From Mariannaea sp. PMI_226 (Eukaryota; Ascomycota; Sordariomycetes; Hypocreales; Nectriaceae), in the NCBI GenBank assembly GCA_024336345.1, contig JANFOG010000008.1, positions 2,413,576-2,477,575 of the forward strand: DNA of 64,000 bases, in the 5' to 3' direction. The position numbers and the translations under genes were made by a program. Of this stretch, positions 46,201 through 57,386 are shown piece by piece (position 1 is the stretch's first letter; the number at the start of each line of letters is the position of its first letter). The notes beneath the pieces were generated by a model that made no database searches, had not been told where the DNA came from, and saw nothing but the letters and a program-made list of their open reading frames with translations.

Positions 46201-49200
46201 TCATAGTGGCAATAGTTCGCTGGATTCTTCTCTTTAGTTTGTTAGTTTGCTTATATTATGTTCCTTTAGGTAGCTGGAGGTATGGCTTTGTGTTGTCTGC
46301 ATGCTTCTTTAGGTATTCTTCAGCCAGGCTTATTACTTTTTTGTTAGTAGTGCCCTAAGATCTTAATTCTTTCTGTGAATCTTCCTGATTGTTGGTTGTA
46401 TTATCTCGAAAGGCTTGTACCTAGCCAATATGCTAATTAATCAGTGGGTCATATTGGTATAACCATAGGTAACTAAAGATCATATTATGCTTCTTAAGGG
46501 ATATAATATTAAAAGATATTTCCTATTCTTTATTGTGGATAAAGGTTGGCAAATAATTAGTTTGTTGAATAATCCTTCCTCCTTTATAATCAAATTTGGC
46601 TCTATTGGCATTCTGTATTATATAAAGTAGAGACTTATCCTCTTATAGTAGCTTGAGATAATTGATAATCTATAGGTCAATAATATTCATCTCTGCTCCA
46701 CTATCTACCATTATATATATCCATTTATCTCTAATTCTAATCTCTAGTATTATTTTGAGAGGTTGTTCTTTTATATTGGATTTATTTATGTTGTTTAGAG
46801 CTTTGGTTAATTCTTCTGTAGGCATTTGTTAGGGCTATTGCTCTTTTATAATTAGCGCTTGGCTTTTTCTGAATTCTTAATATAAAGTATGTTTTTAAGT
46901 TTATATTGGATTTTCTTTAGTTATTTTTTTTATTTTTAGGAGAGTCTTAAACTTCTTCTCTTTATTATATGTTTATAATTATCAAGTTTCTTTTATTGAT
47001 GTTTAATGCACTTTTGTTTGTTATAATTAATTACTTTCCTTCCCTAATTCATATATTTATATAGGAAGTCATAATCTAGTTCTTCCAGGCAGGTTATTTT
47101 GAGGTTATTATTCTATAATATAGCTTCTTTATATTGAAAATTCTAATGTGGATATTATCTTTAAATTAGGTTGTTGGATAATTATATAGGGTAGCAATCA
47201 TTATATACCTTTTCCTTCTGGTATTAGACACATAAGATATTGAAATAAAAGACTTATAATAAGAGTTGGTATTTCTTATGGTTCTACAGTAGGATTGGAT
47301 TGTCTTCTGGGATAAGGCAATATTGCTATTTCCTAAGTTTTCTTACTTCTTTATATATAATGCTATAGATATAGAACCTTAGTCTTAAGGCATCTTGTCC
47401 TTATTGGATCTAAGTATATACTTCTGGCTAATGGGTTTTTGGGGCTTTAGCGGGGATTTCTGCTGGTTCTTCTATAAAGCTCTTTATAACCCATATTGGT
47501 GGCTTAATCTATTGTTTATATTCTTTTTTGATAATATCTTCTGGATCTTCCTTAAAGTACTGATTGTAGATGCCAAGCTTTGTGGCTCTTTGGGCTTCTT
47601 GCTTAGTAAGGTATAACTAGATAAGTCTAAACCTTTTTTTAAGCTTTATATTTTGCACTCTATTAACTAATTCCTTATCTACTAGTAAGAGGCTTGTTCC
47701 TCCTTTATCTTCATTATAATACCAATTAATACCCACGAAGGTTTTCGAGTTTTTATCAAATGGTTATTTGTTTTCATCCGGTTCTAATATAGAAGTCCAT
47801 TTCTTAGATTGCGTTTTTCCTATATCTAGTGCTTACATAGCTTGTCGAATATAGCTTGTTTTTGCTAATATAAGGGTTTTAAGGTCAATATCCTTTTATA
47901 TACATGTATTTTTGGTTATATCGAGCGCTATCCTTTTAAATAGCTTTATTCCAAATTGCTTTCTAAAGTTGGGATTATATTCTAATTCAATCCATTGGAC
48001 AATCCTTTTTATAATTTATTATATTTTTTGGGGGTCCTTATCCTTTATAAGTATAATAACCATTTGTATATTATACTATTTGTAAATAGCATTTAGGGTT
48101 TTCTTACCTTCTAGGACTTTTTAGAATTTTTTATCTTTCTTTGGTTTTGGGCAAATGTAGGCCATATATCCATGCTTGCTATAATTATAGCACCTAACCT
48201 TTAATATGTCTTTCTGCACATTGCCTAATTCTATAGGTCCTGCATGAGATCTATAAGAGGTGTTCCTATTGGCAGGTCGCTGGTTATATTGGTTGTTTTG
48301 ATGCCCTTGGCTGTACTTAGGGTAATATAGGTTGTAATCCGTGTGTTTACCTTTTCTCTTTTCTTTAGCTCTCTCCTTATATCTTTTATACTTATATTTA
48401 TCAATTTTAATAACTATAATGATGAATTTTATGAGAGTGTTGGGTTTGTTGGTTTTGTAGATCTCGTTTTTAATCGAATCTTTTAGACCTTTATAGAAGA
48501 TTTTGATAAGAATATCGTCATCCCATTTGAGTTTGCTAGCGGTCTGTCAGAAGGCAATAGTGTATTCCGCAGCTGACCGAATTTGTCTAATTTTATAAAT
48601 TTGTATAATAGTTTGTCTTTCTTTATTAACTAATCCAAACGTATCCTTTAAGGCTTCTTTAAAGTTTTCCTAGCTAAAGAAGATATTGATAGTAACTTGG
48701 TCTTACAAAACTTTATTATCTTCATGCTTTAAGTAATCACATATAATGGGTTTAAACCAGGTTGCTGCAATGCCCTTAAGGTAGGTTTGAATAAATAACA
48801 CCTTAGCTTCTAGTGACGCGAGCTTAGTTGGGAACCATTTGAAATATGCATTCATTTTGGTGATAAATGGCACAATATCCTTAGGATCTTTATTGAAGGT
48901 ATTGGATTTAGGGGGTTTGATTGATTCTCCTCTATTGCGCTTTGGGTTGTTATTTACAGGAGGTGCTATTAGGGATGCCGCTGGGGGTGCGTCATTCTGT
49001 GCTTATACTTGCCCTTGCAGAATTGCTATTTGCATATTGGCAGTATTTAGCTATTGTTGAACAGCTTGAATTAAAGTTTGAAGTTACTAAACTTCTGCTG
49101 CTATTTCAGTGGTGCTAGGGGGTGCCCTATTATAAGCCGGTGGTGGGTTAGGAGTATTGTTGGTAATAGGTTGTGATCTAAATATAGTTGTAATATATAA

Positions 49201-49250
49201 TAATATTATTCAATTTGATGTAGTATTCTAAATAGGAGTGTTTTAACTAC
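43290..49250 (-). pseudogene. Inner Gypsy gag-pol (RIP-degraded)
   Basis: In minus-strand order: gag about 49250-48250; a zinc knuckle near 48205-48150 (CYNYSKHGYMAYIC, with the second Cys changed to Tyr); protease near 46725-46690 (IMVDSGAEMNIID); reverse transcriptase around 46000-45540, with an open piece 45826-45587 (LNLKGAYNLIYIKEGHKWKT, then FGLTN) and motif C as YLDNILIFS near 45560; RNase H about 45150-44900; integrase core about 44290-43990 (NSILIIINWLTKFAYFIPY, then LLDRGPLF); and a chromodomain near 43410-43290. Many TAA/TAG stops fit RIP. Not functional. Confidence 0.88.
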
Positions 49251-49304
49251 CTGCTTTCTATAGCTTATAGTAAGGTTAATATTTTTGAACAAAAGCTTTT
49301 AATA

Positions 49305-49694
49305 TATAATAATCTAACTTATTCTTAAGGGATAAATCGATTGTAATTGGTTTATATTGGCGGAGAGTATTAGAGATAATACTAGAAGTGAGTAGGTAGA
49401 AGGCATTATATTATATTTAGTGATATATAAGTAAATTATGGTAATTGAGTTATATTAAAAGTTAAGTAATTAGGTAGGCTATTTAATAGTAATGAATGTG
49501 ATTTATATATTAGGTGCTATTTAAGGTAATTATAGCGGACCATAATTGTATATAAATGATCGTTTAATTGATCGTTCCTAGGATTATGAGGCGATCATAA
49601 GGTCTTGGCGATAATCGGGTATGATCCTGTGTGATTGGTGTAAAAAAGTGGGTCACACGTGAATTAAATGCAGGTCATGATTTAGGCTGTGACA
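49305..49694 (-). repeat. LTR of inner Gypsy, right (5' LTR; 390 bp)
   Basis: Pairs with 42141-42530. Its outer 140 bases (49555-49694) keep C/G (GGGTCACACGTGAATT), while the inner part is AT-converted, the mirror image of the left LTR. Confidence 0.92.
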
Positions 49695-49699
49695 ATAGA
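49695..49699. repeat. Target-site duplication, right (inner Gypsy)
   Basis: ATAGA, partner of 42136-42140. Confidence 0.9.
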
Positions 49700-52600
49700 T
49701 ATATACTTTTTATAAAATGGATTTAGGATTAATGGAATTTAGCACTACCTAGAAATGGGATATAATTAAGGTTAAATGTTTTAATTGTGATTAATTTGGA
49801 TATATAGCCTAAGACTGTAAGAAACCCAAGAGGGAGAAGTCCTTTAGATAAGTCCCAGAAGGTAAGAAGAACCTAAATACCACTAACAAATAGGAAGATG
49901 TCTAAATCGCCAAACGAACTATCGCAACCTTTATTAAAAAACCTATAAAATCAGTAGAAAACCTATATAATAAACTGGACTAATTTAATAAAGAAATTAA
50001 ATAAAGAATAACCAAAGGATAGATAGTAGGAATCCCAATAAGGAAATATATATATAGAATTGCAAAAAGGCAATTTAGTATAATTATTAGGTATTAGAAC
50101 AATTAGGACCTAATCATCTTAGAAGTAATTAAGATATTATAGGATAATGAATAATAGTTTAATCTAATGCCACTAATTGAACCTAAATACCCTAATTACC
50201 TTAAGGTATATTTAGAATGCGCACTTTTTAAACCTAATGCTACCTTTAAAGAAATTATTAACCTAAGAAAGGCTATAATTAAAGGATATAACTATTATTA
50301 ATAGGCATTTGGTTATAATAAAAACAAAAGCATAATACCCACCAAAGCCTTATTATAATGAAAACCTACCTTATAGGATAAATGGAAATAATGATGTTAA
50401 AAGCACTTTTATAGTAGATATTTTTATAATGAAGAATGCAATTAGTATTTAACTATCTTAGCAAACTTTATAGCTCTATATATCCAAGAAGGAAGAATGG
50501 CATAAAGACTCCTATTAGGAATAAATAAAGAAATTATCTAGAAGGAGCAAAATAAAATCACAATTAAGAAATTCAAATAAGAAAGCTTTAAGGAAATATA
50601 TAAAGCATTCCGGAGAAGAGGAACAGACTATAAGTTATATCTGCTGGAAATTATAGTAAAAGAATGAATCTTTAGGGAACCCCCTATAGGATGGAAATTA
50701 ATATTAAGGAATTATAAATTAGTCTACTTTATTAAAAACACCCAAACCCTAATAATAATATGCTTAGGATATAATATGGAAGGAGTAATATTAGGTATGG
50801 TAACCCTATTTAATATCTATTATTATAAAATATAGGAAGAGGTGATATATATAGAAGGAGAAATAGGAGAATGGAGACAAAAATTAAAAAGGGAATAAAA
50901 GAATATATACTATTTTGCAACCTATTCCTATATAGTCACAAAAGATAGCGATAACTAGACCCCAATCCTATTACCTAAGAAATATTAAAACCTAAGATAT
51001 AATAATAAGAAACTAATAATAATGTACAAAGGGAAAAGATGTGCGCTAGATATTAACCTAAGTGATATAGATAATGCACTTATGATAAAAATTAAGAAGT
51101 ATAATATTGTATATTAAGGACTCCAATGAATACCTTACCTTATACTAAAAGAAGTGACATAAGCTCACTACCTAAGATTACCAATCCAATAGGAAAATAT
51201 ATACTTAAAAGACTTTATAAACAAAGGCCCTTTATAATAATTTAAGTAAGATAAATAAACTACCACTACCTTAGAAAGATATAATACTTTTAGTATAATT
51301 AATATAAAATAAGATATATATTTAGGAGATAAAGGATATATAATTTAGGAAATTATATTTGAGCTATTTTGAGTAGGGAAGAAAGGAAGTATCTAACTGG
51401 GAGAACCTAATAATAACAAGAAATAGATCGCAAGAGAATTAGCCACAACCCAATTGAGTCCAGGACTAGAAGAACAGCATAATAGAATCTACATCCACAC
51501 TATTTTATACCATAAGATAGTAAAAGATAATAAAACCCCTAAATGGAGGAAGGATAATAGTAGAAAAATAAGAGTAAATAATAATAGATATATTATTATC
51601 TTATGGGCATTATATATTTATTATAAATACACTATATATATAAAGGAAAAGATATTTAATAATATATTCTTAATTTAAGTCCCTAAAGATATAACCCATA
51701 GAGATTTGTATTTCTACCAAGAGTTATAAGACTATAAGATAAATGGATGATATTATAATATTAATATAATTTGGCTTGAATAATTAGAATATATATTTCT
51801 AAAAGAATATAAAGATAATACCAACCTAGCAGATTGTCTATATAGAGAATGTCAATACTATCTAAGAGCAAAGATTGCAGCATAGCATGCTAGAAGAGAC
51901 TATAAAATATAAAGACTAGCGGAAAGAAGGTTTTAAGAAGCCATTATTTAAGCAGCTATATTGGTTAAGAAAATCCAAGCTATTAAAAAGGAATCAAAAA
52001 ACAAAGATCGCCCCCTATAGAAGAGCAACAAGAGCGGCCAGAATAGACTTAAGATAGTTAACAAAAGGCTCTAAGAAACACAAAATAGTCCGATATTTAA
52101 ATGCAATGCAGAATGATATTATAAGTATAAGTTAAAGGAGAATGGTTAACCATATTAATAGATAGTGGAGTAAATATGAATACCATTAGCCTATAGGTAA
52201 TTAATAACCTAATATTATTATAGAAGGATAAGGAATATCCTTATGAAATATTTAATGTAAAAAAAAACACCCTTTCCTATAAGAATAAATAGATTAACCA
52301 ATAGATTAATTAACTAAAAGTTATTATTTAGGGAGAAATATAAAGTAAAGAATTCGATATTATAGATCTAGAAGGATATAATATTATCCTTAGGTATTTA
52401 TGGCTAGACCAATTTAACTCATTAATTAACTGGCGTATTAGCTAAATGCAAACCTTCTGAGGTGATGTAGTTAATAATTAGAAAAACAACTTAAAGGATA
52501 ATATAAAATCTTAAGGCCCTATTAACGAAAATGGAGGAAGCCAAGCTAGGGAAATAATGAACTCCCCTATACTTAAAGGAATATAATATAAATAAACTAA

Positions 52601-55600
52601 AGGATTAAAAAATTGCATATAAAAGACTATTATATTCTTTAAAAAAACATTTATATAAATAAACAAAGACCTTAAGGAAAGAGCTAAAATACCAGACATA
52701 GAAGAAGAAAGACTTAAAAACATTCCACCCCAATATTAGATCTACAAGCAACTCTTCATAGAAGAACTTAAGATAGGACTACCAAAATATAGCCAATAGG
52801 ATCATAAAATATAGCTAAAGGATGGAATAATACCTATATTTTATAAAATTTATAACCTTAATAAAGCACAACTTTAAATATTTAAAAAATACCTTAATGA
52901 AATATTAAGGAAAGGATATATTAAAATATTAAAGTTATTAGCAGGATATTTAGTTATATTTATTTTTAAAAAGAATGGCAAGTTCTAATTAATTATGGAT
53001 TACTGTAGACTTAATAATATAATGGTTAAAGATAGAATGCTATTATCCCTAATTGAGGAATTAAAAGACCGATTGTCAGGCAAGAGGTGTTTTACCATGC
53101 TTAACCTCAAGGGAGCCTACAACCTAATCTATATTAAAGAAGGATATAAATAAAAAACCGCATTTTAAATAAAGTTCAGACTATATAAATATCTTATTAT
53201 GCCCTTTAGACTTACCAATACGCCAATTACATTTTAAAGAATAATTAACAATATATTATATAAGTACCTTAACATATTTATAATATATTATCTAGATAAT
53301 ATCTTAATCTTCTTAGATAATGAAAAAGAATATATAGAATATGTCCATAAGGTATTATAAATACTATAAGATATAAAGCTTCTAATTGAACTAGAGAAAA
53401 GTCACTTTTATATTAAAGAAGTAGATTTTTTAGGCTATTATATTTCCTATAATAAGATAAGGATGGACTTTAAGAAAATATTAGCAGTTAAGGACTGGCC
53501 GGAACCGACATTAATTAAGGAAGTATAAGCCTTTTTAGGATTTGCAAACTATTATTGAAAATTCCTTAAGAATTTCGGAAAAATAGTAACACCACTCACC
53601 AAATTAATAAAAAAGGATATTAAGTTTAAAATCACCATTAAGGCCCAAACCGCCTTTAAAGAAATTAAATAACTAATACTTAGCAAACCAATTCTTAAAA
53701 TATTCAATCTACAAAAACCAATTAAACTAAAAACCAATATATCAGACTTTACTTTAGGAGCACAACTAGAATAATAAAATAATGATAATAAACTACACCC
53801 AATAGCGTTTTACTTATATAAACTATATAAAGCAGAACTCAATTACCCTATTTATAATAAAGAATTTCTTATAATAATTAATACCTTTAAAAAATTTAAA
53901 TATTATTTATTAAAAAGCTATCATTAAGTAAAAGTCTTTATAGACCATAAGAATATTTTATACTTCATTATAACATAAGAACTTAATAAATAACAACTAT
54001 AATATACAGAAATCCTAATAAAATTCGATTATATTATTATTTATATTAAAGAAATGGAAAACAGTAGAGTAAACACAATTAGCTAACAAACCGACCTTAA
54101 TATAAAATAACCCAAGATCAATAAACAACTTCTAAGCTATACTAATATAGGGCATCTCCAATAGAAATATATTATAATAACTTAAAAAAAGATAACTAAA
54201 TAACTAAATGCGATAATTAAAGAAGAAATACCTAAAGAAGGAGTTGCTATATATAAAGTGGAATAGGGAAACCCACTATTACAACAAATCCAGGAGTATA
54301 ACAAATAACTACCAGAAGATAAAAAAACAAATAAACAGTAAATACCCAAAAAACTAAGGGAACCACTCATTAGAGAAATATATAAATACCCACTCCACAG
54401 ACATTAAGGAATTACAAAAACCCTAAAATAAGTCAAAATGACATTTACCTTTCCTAAAATTAAGAAAACCATTTAGAAAATCATATAAATATATATTATT
54501 TATACTAAAACAAAGACATAAAGACACAAACCATATAGAGAATTATAGCCACTACCAATCGCAGCACAATTATAAAATACAATTATAATAGACTTTATTA
54601 TAAAGCTACCCCTATTGTTAGACCTAGCAATAGATATTGCCTATAATAGCATTCTAGTTATTATTAACAAACTTACCAAATTTTTATATTTTATATTATA
54701 CCAAAAAGCAATAGACGTAGAACAATTTTTATATATTTTTATAAAAAACATTATTAGCACATATAGACTGCTAACCGAAATTATCTTAGATAGAAGACCA
54801 CCATTCTTCTTAAATTTCTAATAATGCTTAATAAACAGGATTGGCCTAAACTATAAGCTTATTATAGTATATTAATTATAAGTCAATAGATAGATAGAAA
54901 GAATGAACCAAATATTGAAAACATACCTTTAATATTATATCAATTATAAATAAAACAATTGGGTTAAGAAGTTGCTAATTGTATAGCTTGCCTAGAATAC
55001 TGCCTATAATAAAAGCACGAAATTAACATTAGCTTATATTAACTTTGGATTTACCCTAGATGCCTATAGAATATTAATGAAAAAGGGACCTATTGCACTA
55101 GTAGTCATACTTAAGACCGATGAACTTAAAAATCTATATAAAGAATTATATATAAAACTTTCTTTTATATAAAATCAATACAAAAAGCACTATAATAAGA
55201 AAAGATTAAAGAGACCAACTTTCTTAAAGAGAGATATAATCCTTATTACTATAAAAAATATCATAACTAAAAAACCAAATTAAAAACTTAACTATAAATA
55301 CATTAGACCATACCTAATTAAGAAGAAAATCTCAGAAAATAACTACAAAATCGACTTACCTAAAGAAGTCAAGATCCACTCAATATTCCACATCTCACTA
55401 CTTAAAACTATTAATAAGGATATGATTATTATAAAAAAACAAATATTTAAAGCAAAAGTCAATGGACCAGAAGAATATAAAGTAGAATAAATACTAGACA
55501 TAAGAAAGAAAAAGGGTAAAATTAAATATTTAGTAAAATAAAAAGGATATAAAGAAAACGAAAATTTATAAGAACCATTAAAATACCTTATGCATTCTCA

Positions 55601-55660
55601 ATAACTTTTAAAAAACTTTCACCAATAACGCTAGAACCTAAAGAGAAAGTAATATTATTA
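49700..55660 (+). pseudogene. Outer Gypsy gag end and pol (RIP-degraded)
   Basis: Plus-strand order: gag end with a zinc knuckle near 49770-49815 (CFNCD, then DCKKPKRE; the His is read as Tyr); a long unassigned segment 49900-52100; protease near 52155-52190 (LIDSGVNMNTIS); reverse transcriptase 52900-53340 (LNLKGAYNLIYIKEGYK; motif C as YYLDNILIF near 53284); RNase H about 53700-54000; integrase about 54590-54840 (NSILVIINKLTKFLYFI, ILDRRPPFF); and a chromodomain about 55480-55600 (ILDIRKKKGKIKYLVK). Stops occur throughout, mostly TAA/TAG. Confidence 0.85.
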
Positions 55661-56396
55661 AAATTATAACTTAAGCCTAAGGATGATTAATCTACATCAT
55701 TTAGAATATCTAAATAATATAAATTACTTAAAGTATGCTATTTATAGGATTTAAGAATGGGAAGAATCCCACCCTCCTTATCTAATTTAGCCATACCCCA
55801 AATAAACAAATTAGAACCACGCTCCTTAATCTTTTTCCTTATTTTATATATATAAGTAAGATAACTTATGGCAATAGCTAAAGAACTCTATAGCTCCGCT
55901 AACTACTCATATAATATTAAAATCTTCTTATTAGCCTCCTCCTCCTCTTATTCTAGCTTCTTTTGTTAATTAATGAGCTTATTTACTATAGAAATTAATA
56001 ATAATAATATATAAAGCAAAAGAAACTTATATAAAGAAGCCACCCTAATACTATTATAAATATAACCATACTTAATACACTTAACACACCTATCCAACCA
56101 ATTAGTATTCTCCATCCTACACTCCTTCTTATATTTAAAATAGAATATATATAGCATATTGGCAGGATTGCTATTTAATTTGGCAAAAGCAAAAAAAGAA
56201 TCGCGCTCAGCAGTTTTATTATTTTCTTTTAAGACCTTTTTAATTATTTAAGGCTTACACTTGGAAATATAGCCTAATATAATTATTAGCTTAATATTAC
56301 AAATATTAAGAAGTTTGAGTTTGGCTAATTAATGAGAAATTTAAAATAGGCCTACTTATTAGCCTTAAGGATAAGACCTTCGGAAGGAAGACATTA

Positions 56397-56827
56397 TATT
56401 ACATCCTAATCAGCCTTAGATTATATATATATGGCCCCATAAATTTCTCATCAATCAACAATAAATTATAATTCTAAACCGCGATTTAGGAACTGGATTA
56501 CAATTTATTTTACAATCCAACTTAGGGATTATAATTCCAAATTATAATCTAAAAATAAAAACCCAATAAAGTTCATTTAGGCTTAACACTAAATCTTTAC
56601 AAACTTAGGATAGTAGTTAGTATATAAACCCTATCTATTCCCTAAATAGCTTATTTAACTATTTAGCTTTTAATATAATTTAGTTATCACAATCTATTTG
56701 TACATTACTAGACATAATACTCTAAAGTGACTCTTCCGCTATTGCTTAGTATAATGCCTTGACCGTTCTGCCAATATAAACCTATTGCGACCTGGTTTAT
56801 CCCTTGGGAACCGATCAGACCGTTACA
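56397..56827 (+). repeat. 3' LTR of outer Gypsy (431 bp)
   Basis: Pairs with 40654-41084. Here the end portion (56740-56827) is better preserved (GCGACCTGGTTTATCCC) than the same portion of the left LTR. Confidence 0.92.
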
Positions 56828-56832
56828 CTTCC
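56828..56832. repeat. Target-site duplication, right (outer Gypsy)
   Basis: CTTCC, partner of 40649-40653. Confidence 0.9.
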
Positions 56833-57386
56833 TGCTAATAGAATGTTCTGGCTTTTTCCCCTAGTTATTCCAATCCTAACTTCTGCTTTATTTATAATAT
56901 TGCTAGATATAGGTATATTAATTTAAATATATAGAAAATTATATATAGTTGCGAAAGACAACGCATATTATTATTGATGACAATAAATAAAGGCTTCCTT
57001 GCTCGCATTTTCGGGTCTAATGCTTTGTTAATATCGTCTAGCTAAAGATTTTGAAGCATCTATGTCAACCAGTCCTAGTGATGGATCTTAGTCACAATTA
57101 TGTGAATCTTTCTAACCGGACCACGCTTTTGCTAGGGTTAGTATTCAGTTTCAGTTAATATAGCCTCTCTCATTTCTCGAACGAGCTTGGAGCAGCTCGG
57201 AAGCATAATAGGTTGTGTCAAAATCTACACATTTCTCAATATACATAGATTTTAGCATAACGAAGTGCATCTACCACGATTAAAACTCATAATGATTCAC
57301 TAGATGTGCTATTCATATATATAACGAGGATAGTATTCCTCTTCTGTTTGTACCACAACGAATTGTTTGAGTTGTCCTCAAAATCA
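56833..57386. other. Host sequence right of the Gypsy pair
   Basis: About 550 bases between the outer element and the stop of the membrane-protein gene (its 3' flank). No gene or repeat recognised. Confidence 0.5.

Larger units (their letters stand above)
42141..49694 (-). mobile_element. Inner Ty3/Gypsy retrotransposon nested in the outer gag
   Basis: 7,554 bp with two 390-bp LTRs and an ATAGA duplication; the coding direction is minus, opposite to its host element. It came later than the outer element, yet it is also strongly RIP-mutated. The polypurine tract on the minus strand (TTTTGGAGGGGAGACA next to 42530) and primer-binding region (TTAAAAGCTTTTGTTCA next to 49305) resemble those of the outer element. 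Confidence 0.93.
40654..56827 (+). mobile_element. Outer Ty3/Gypsy (chromovirus-type) retrotransposon, RIP-degraded
   Basis: Bounded by two 431-bp direct LTRs beginning TGTTAC and ending GTTACA (RIP-changed in places) and by a CTTCC duplication. Excluding the nested element and one copy of its ATAGA target, the element is about 8.6 kb. The order gag, zinc knuckle, protease, reverse transcriptase, RNase H, integrase, chromodomain on the plus strand makes it a Ty3/Gypsy chromovirus. Every frame is full of stops. A likely primer-binding region (TTAAAAGCTCTTGTTCAG, from 41088) and polypurine tract (CGGAAGGAAGACA, before 56397) are nearly the same as in the nested element, so the two families are close relatives. 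Confidence 0.93.

Noticed and set aside
46131..49118. Plus-strand open frames inside the inner Gypsy element (46131-46358, 47395-47616, 48839-49118)
   Set aside because: They are antisense to the minus-strand gag-pol and rich in Leu/Phe/Tyr, as expected from AT-converted DNA.
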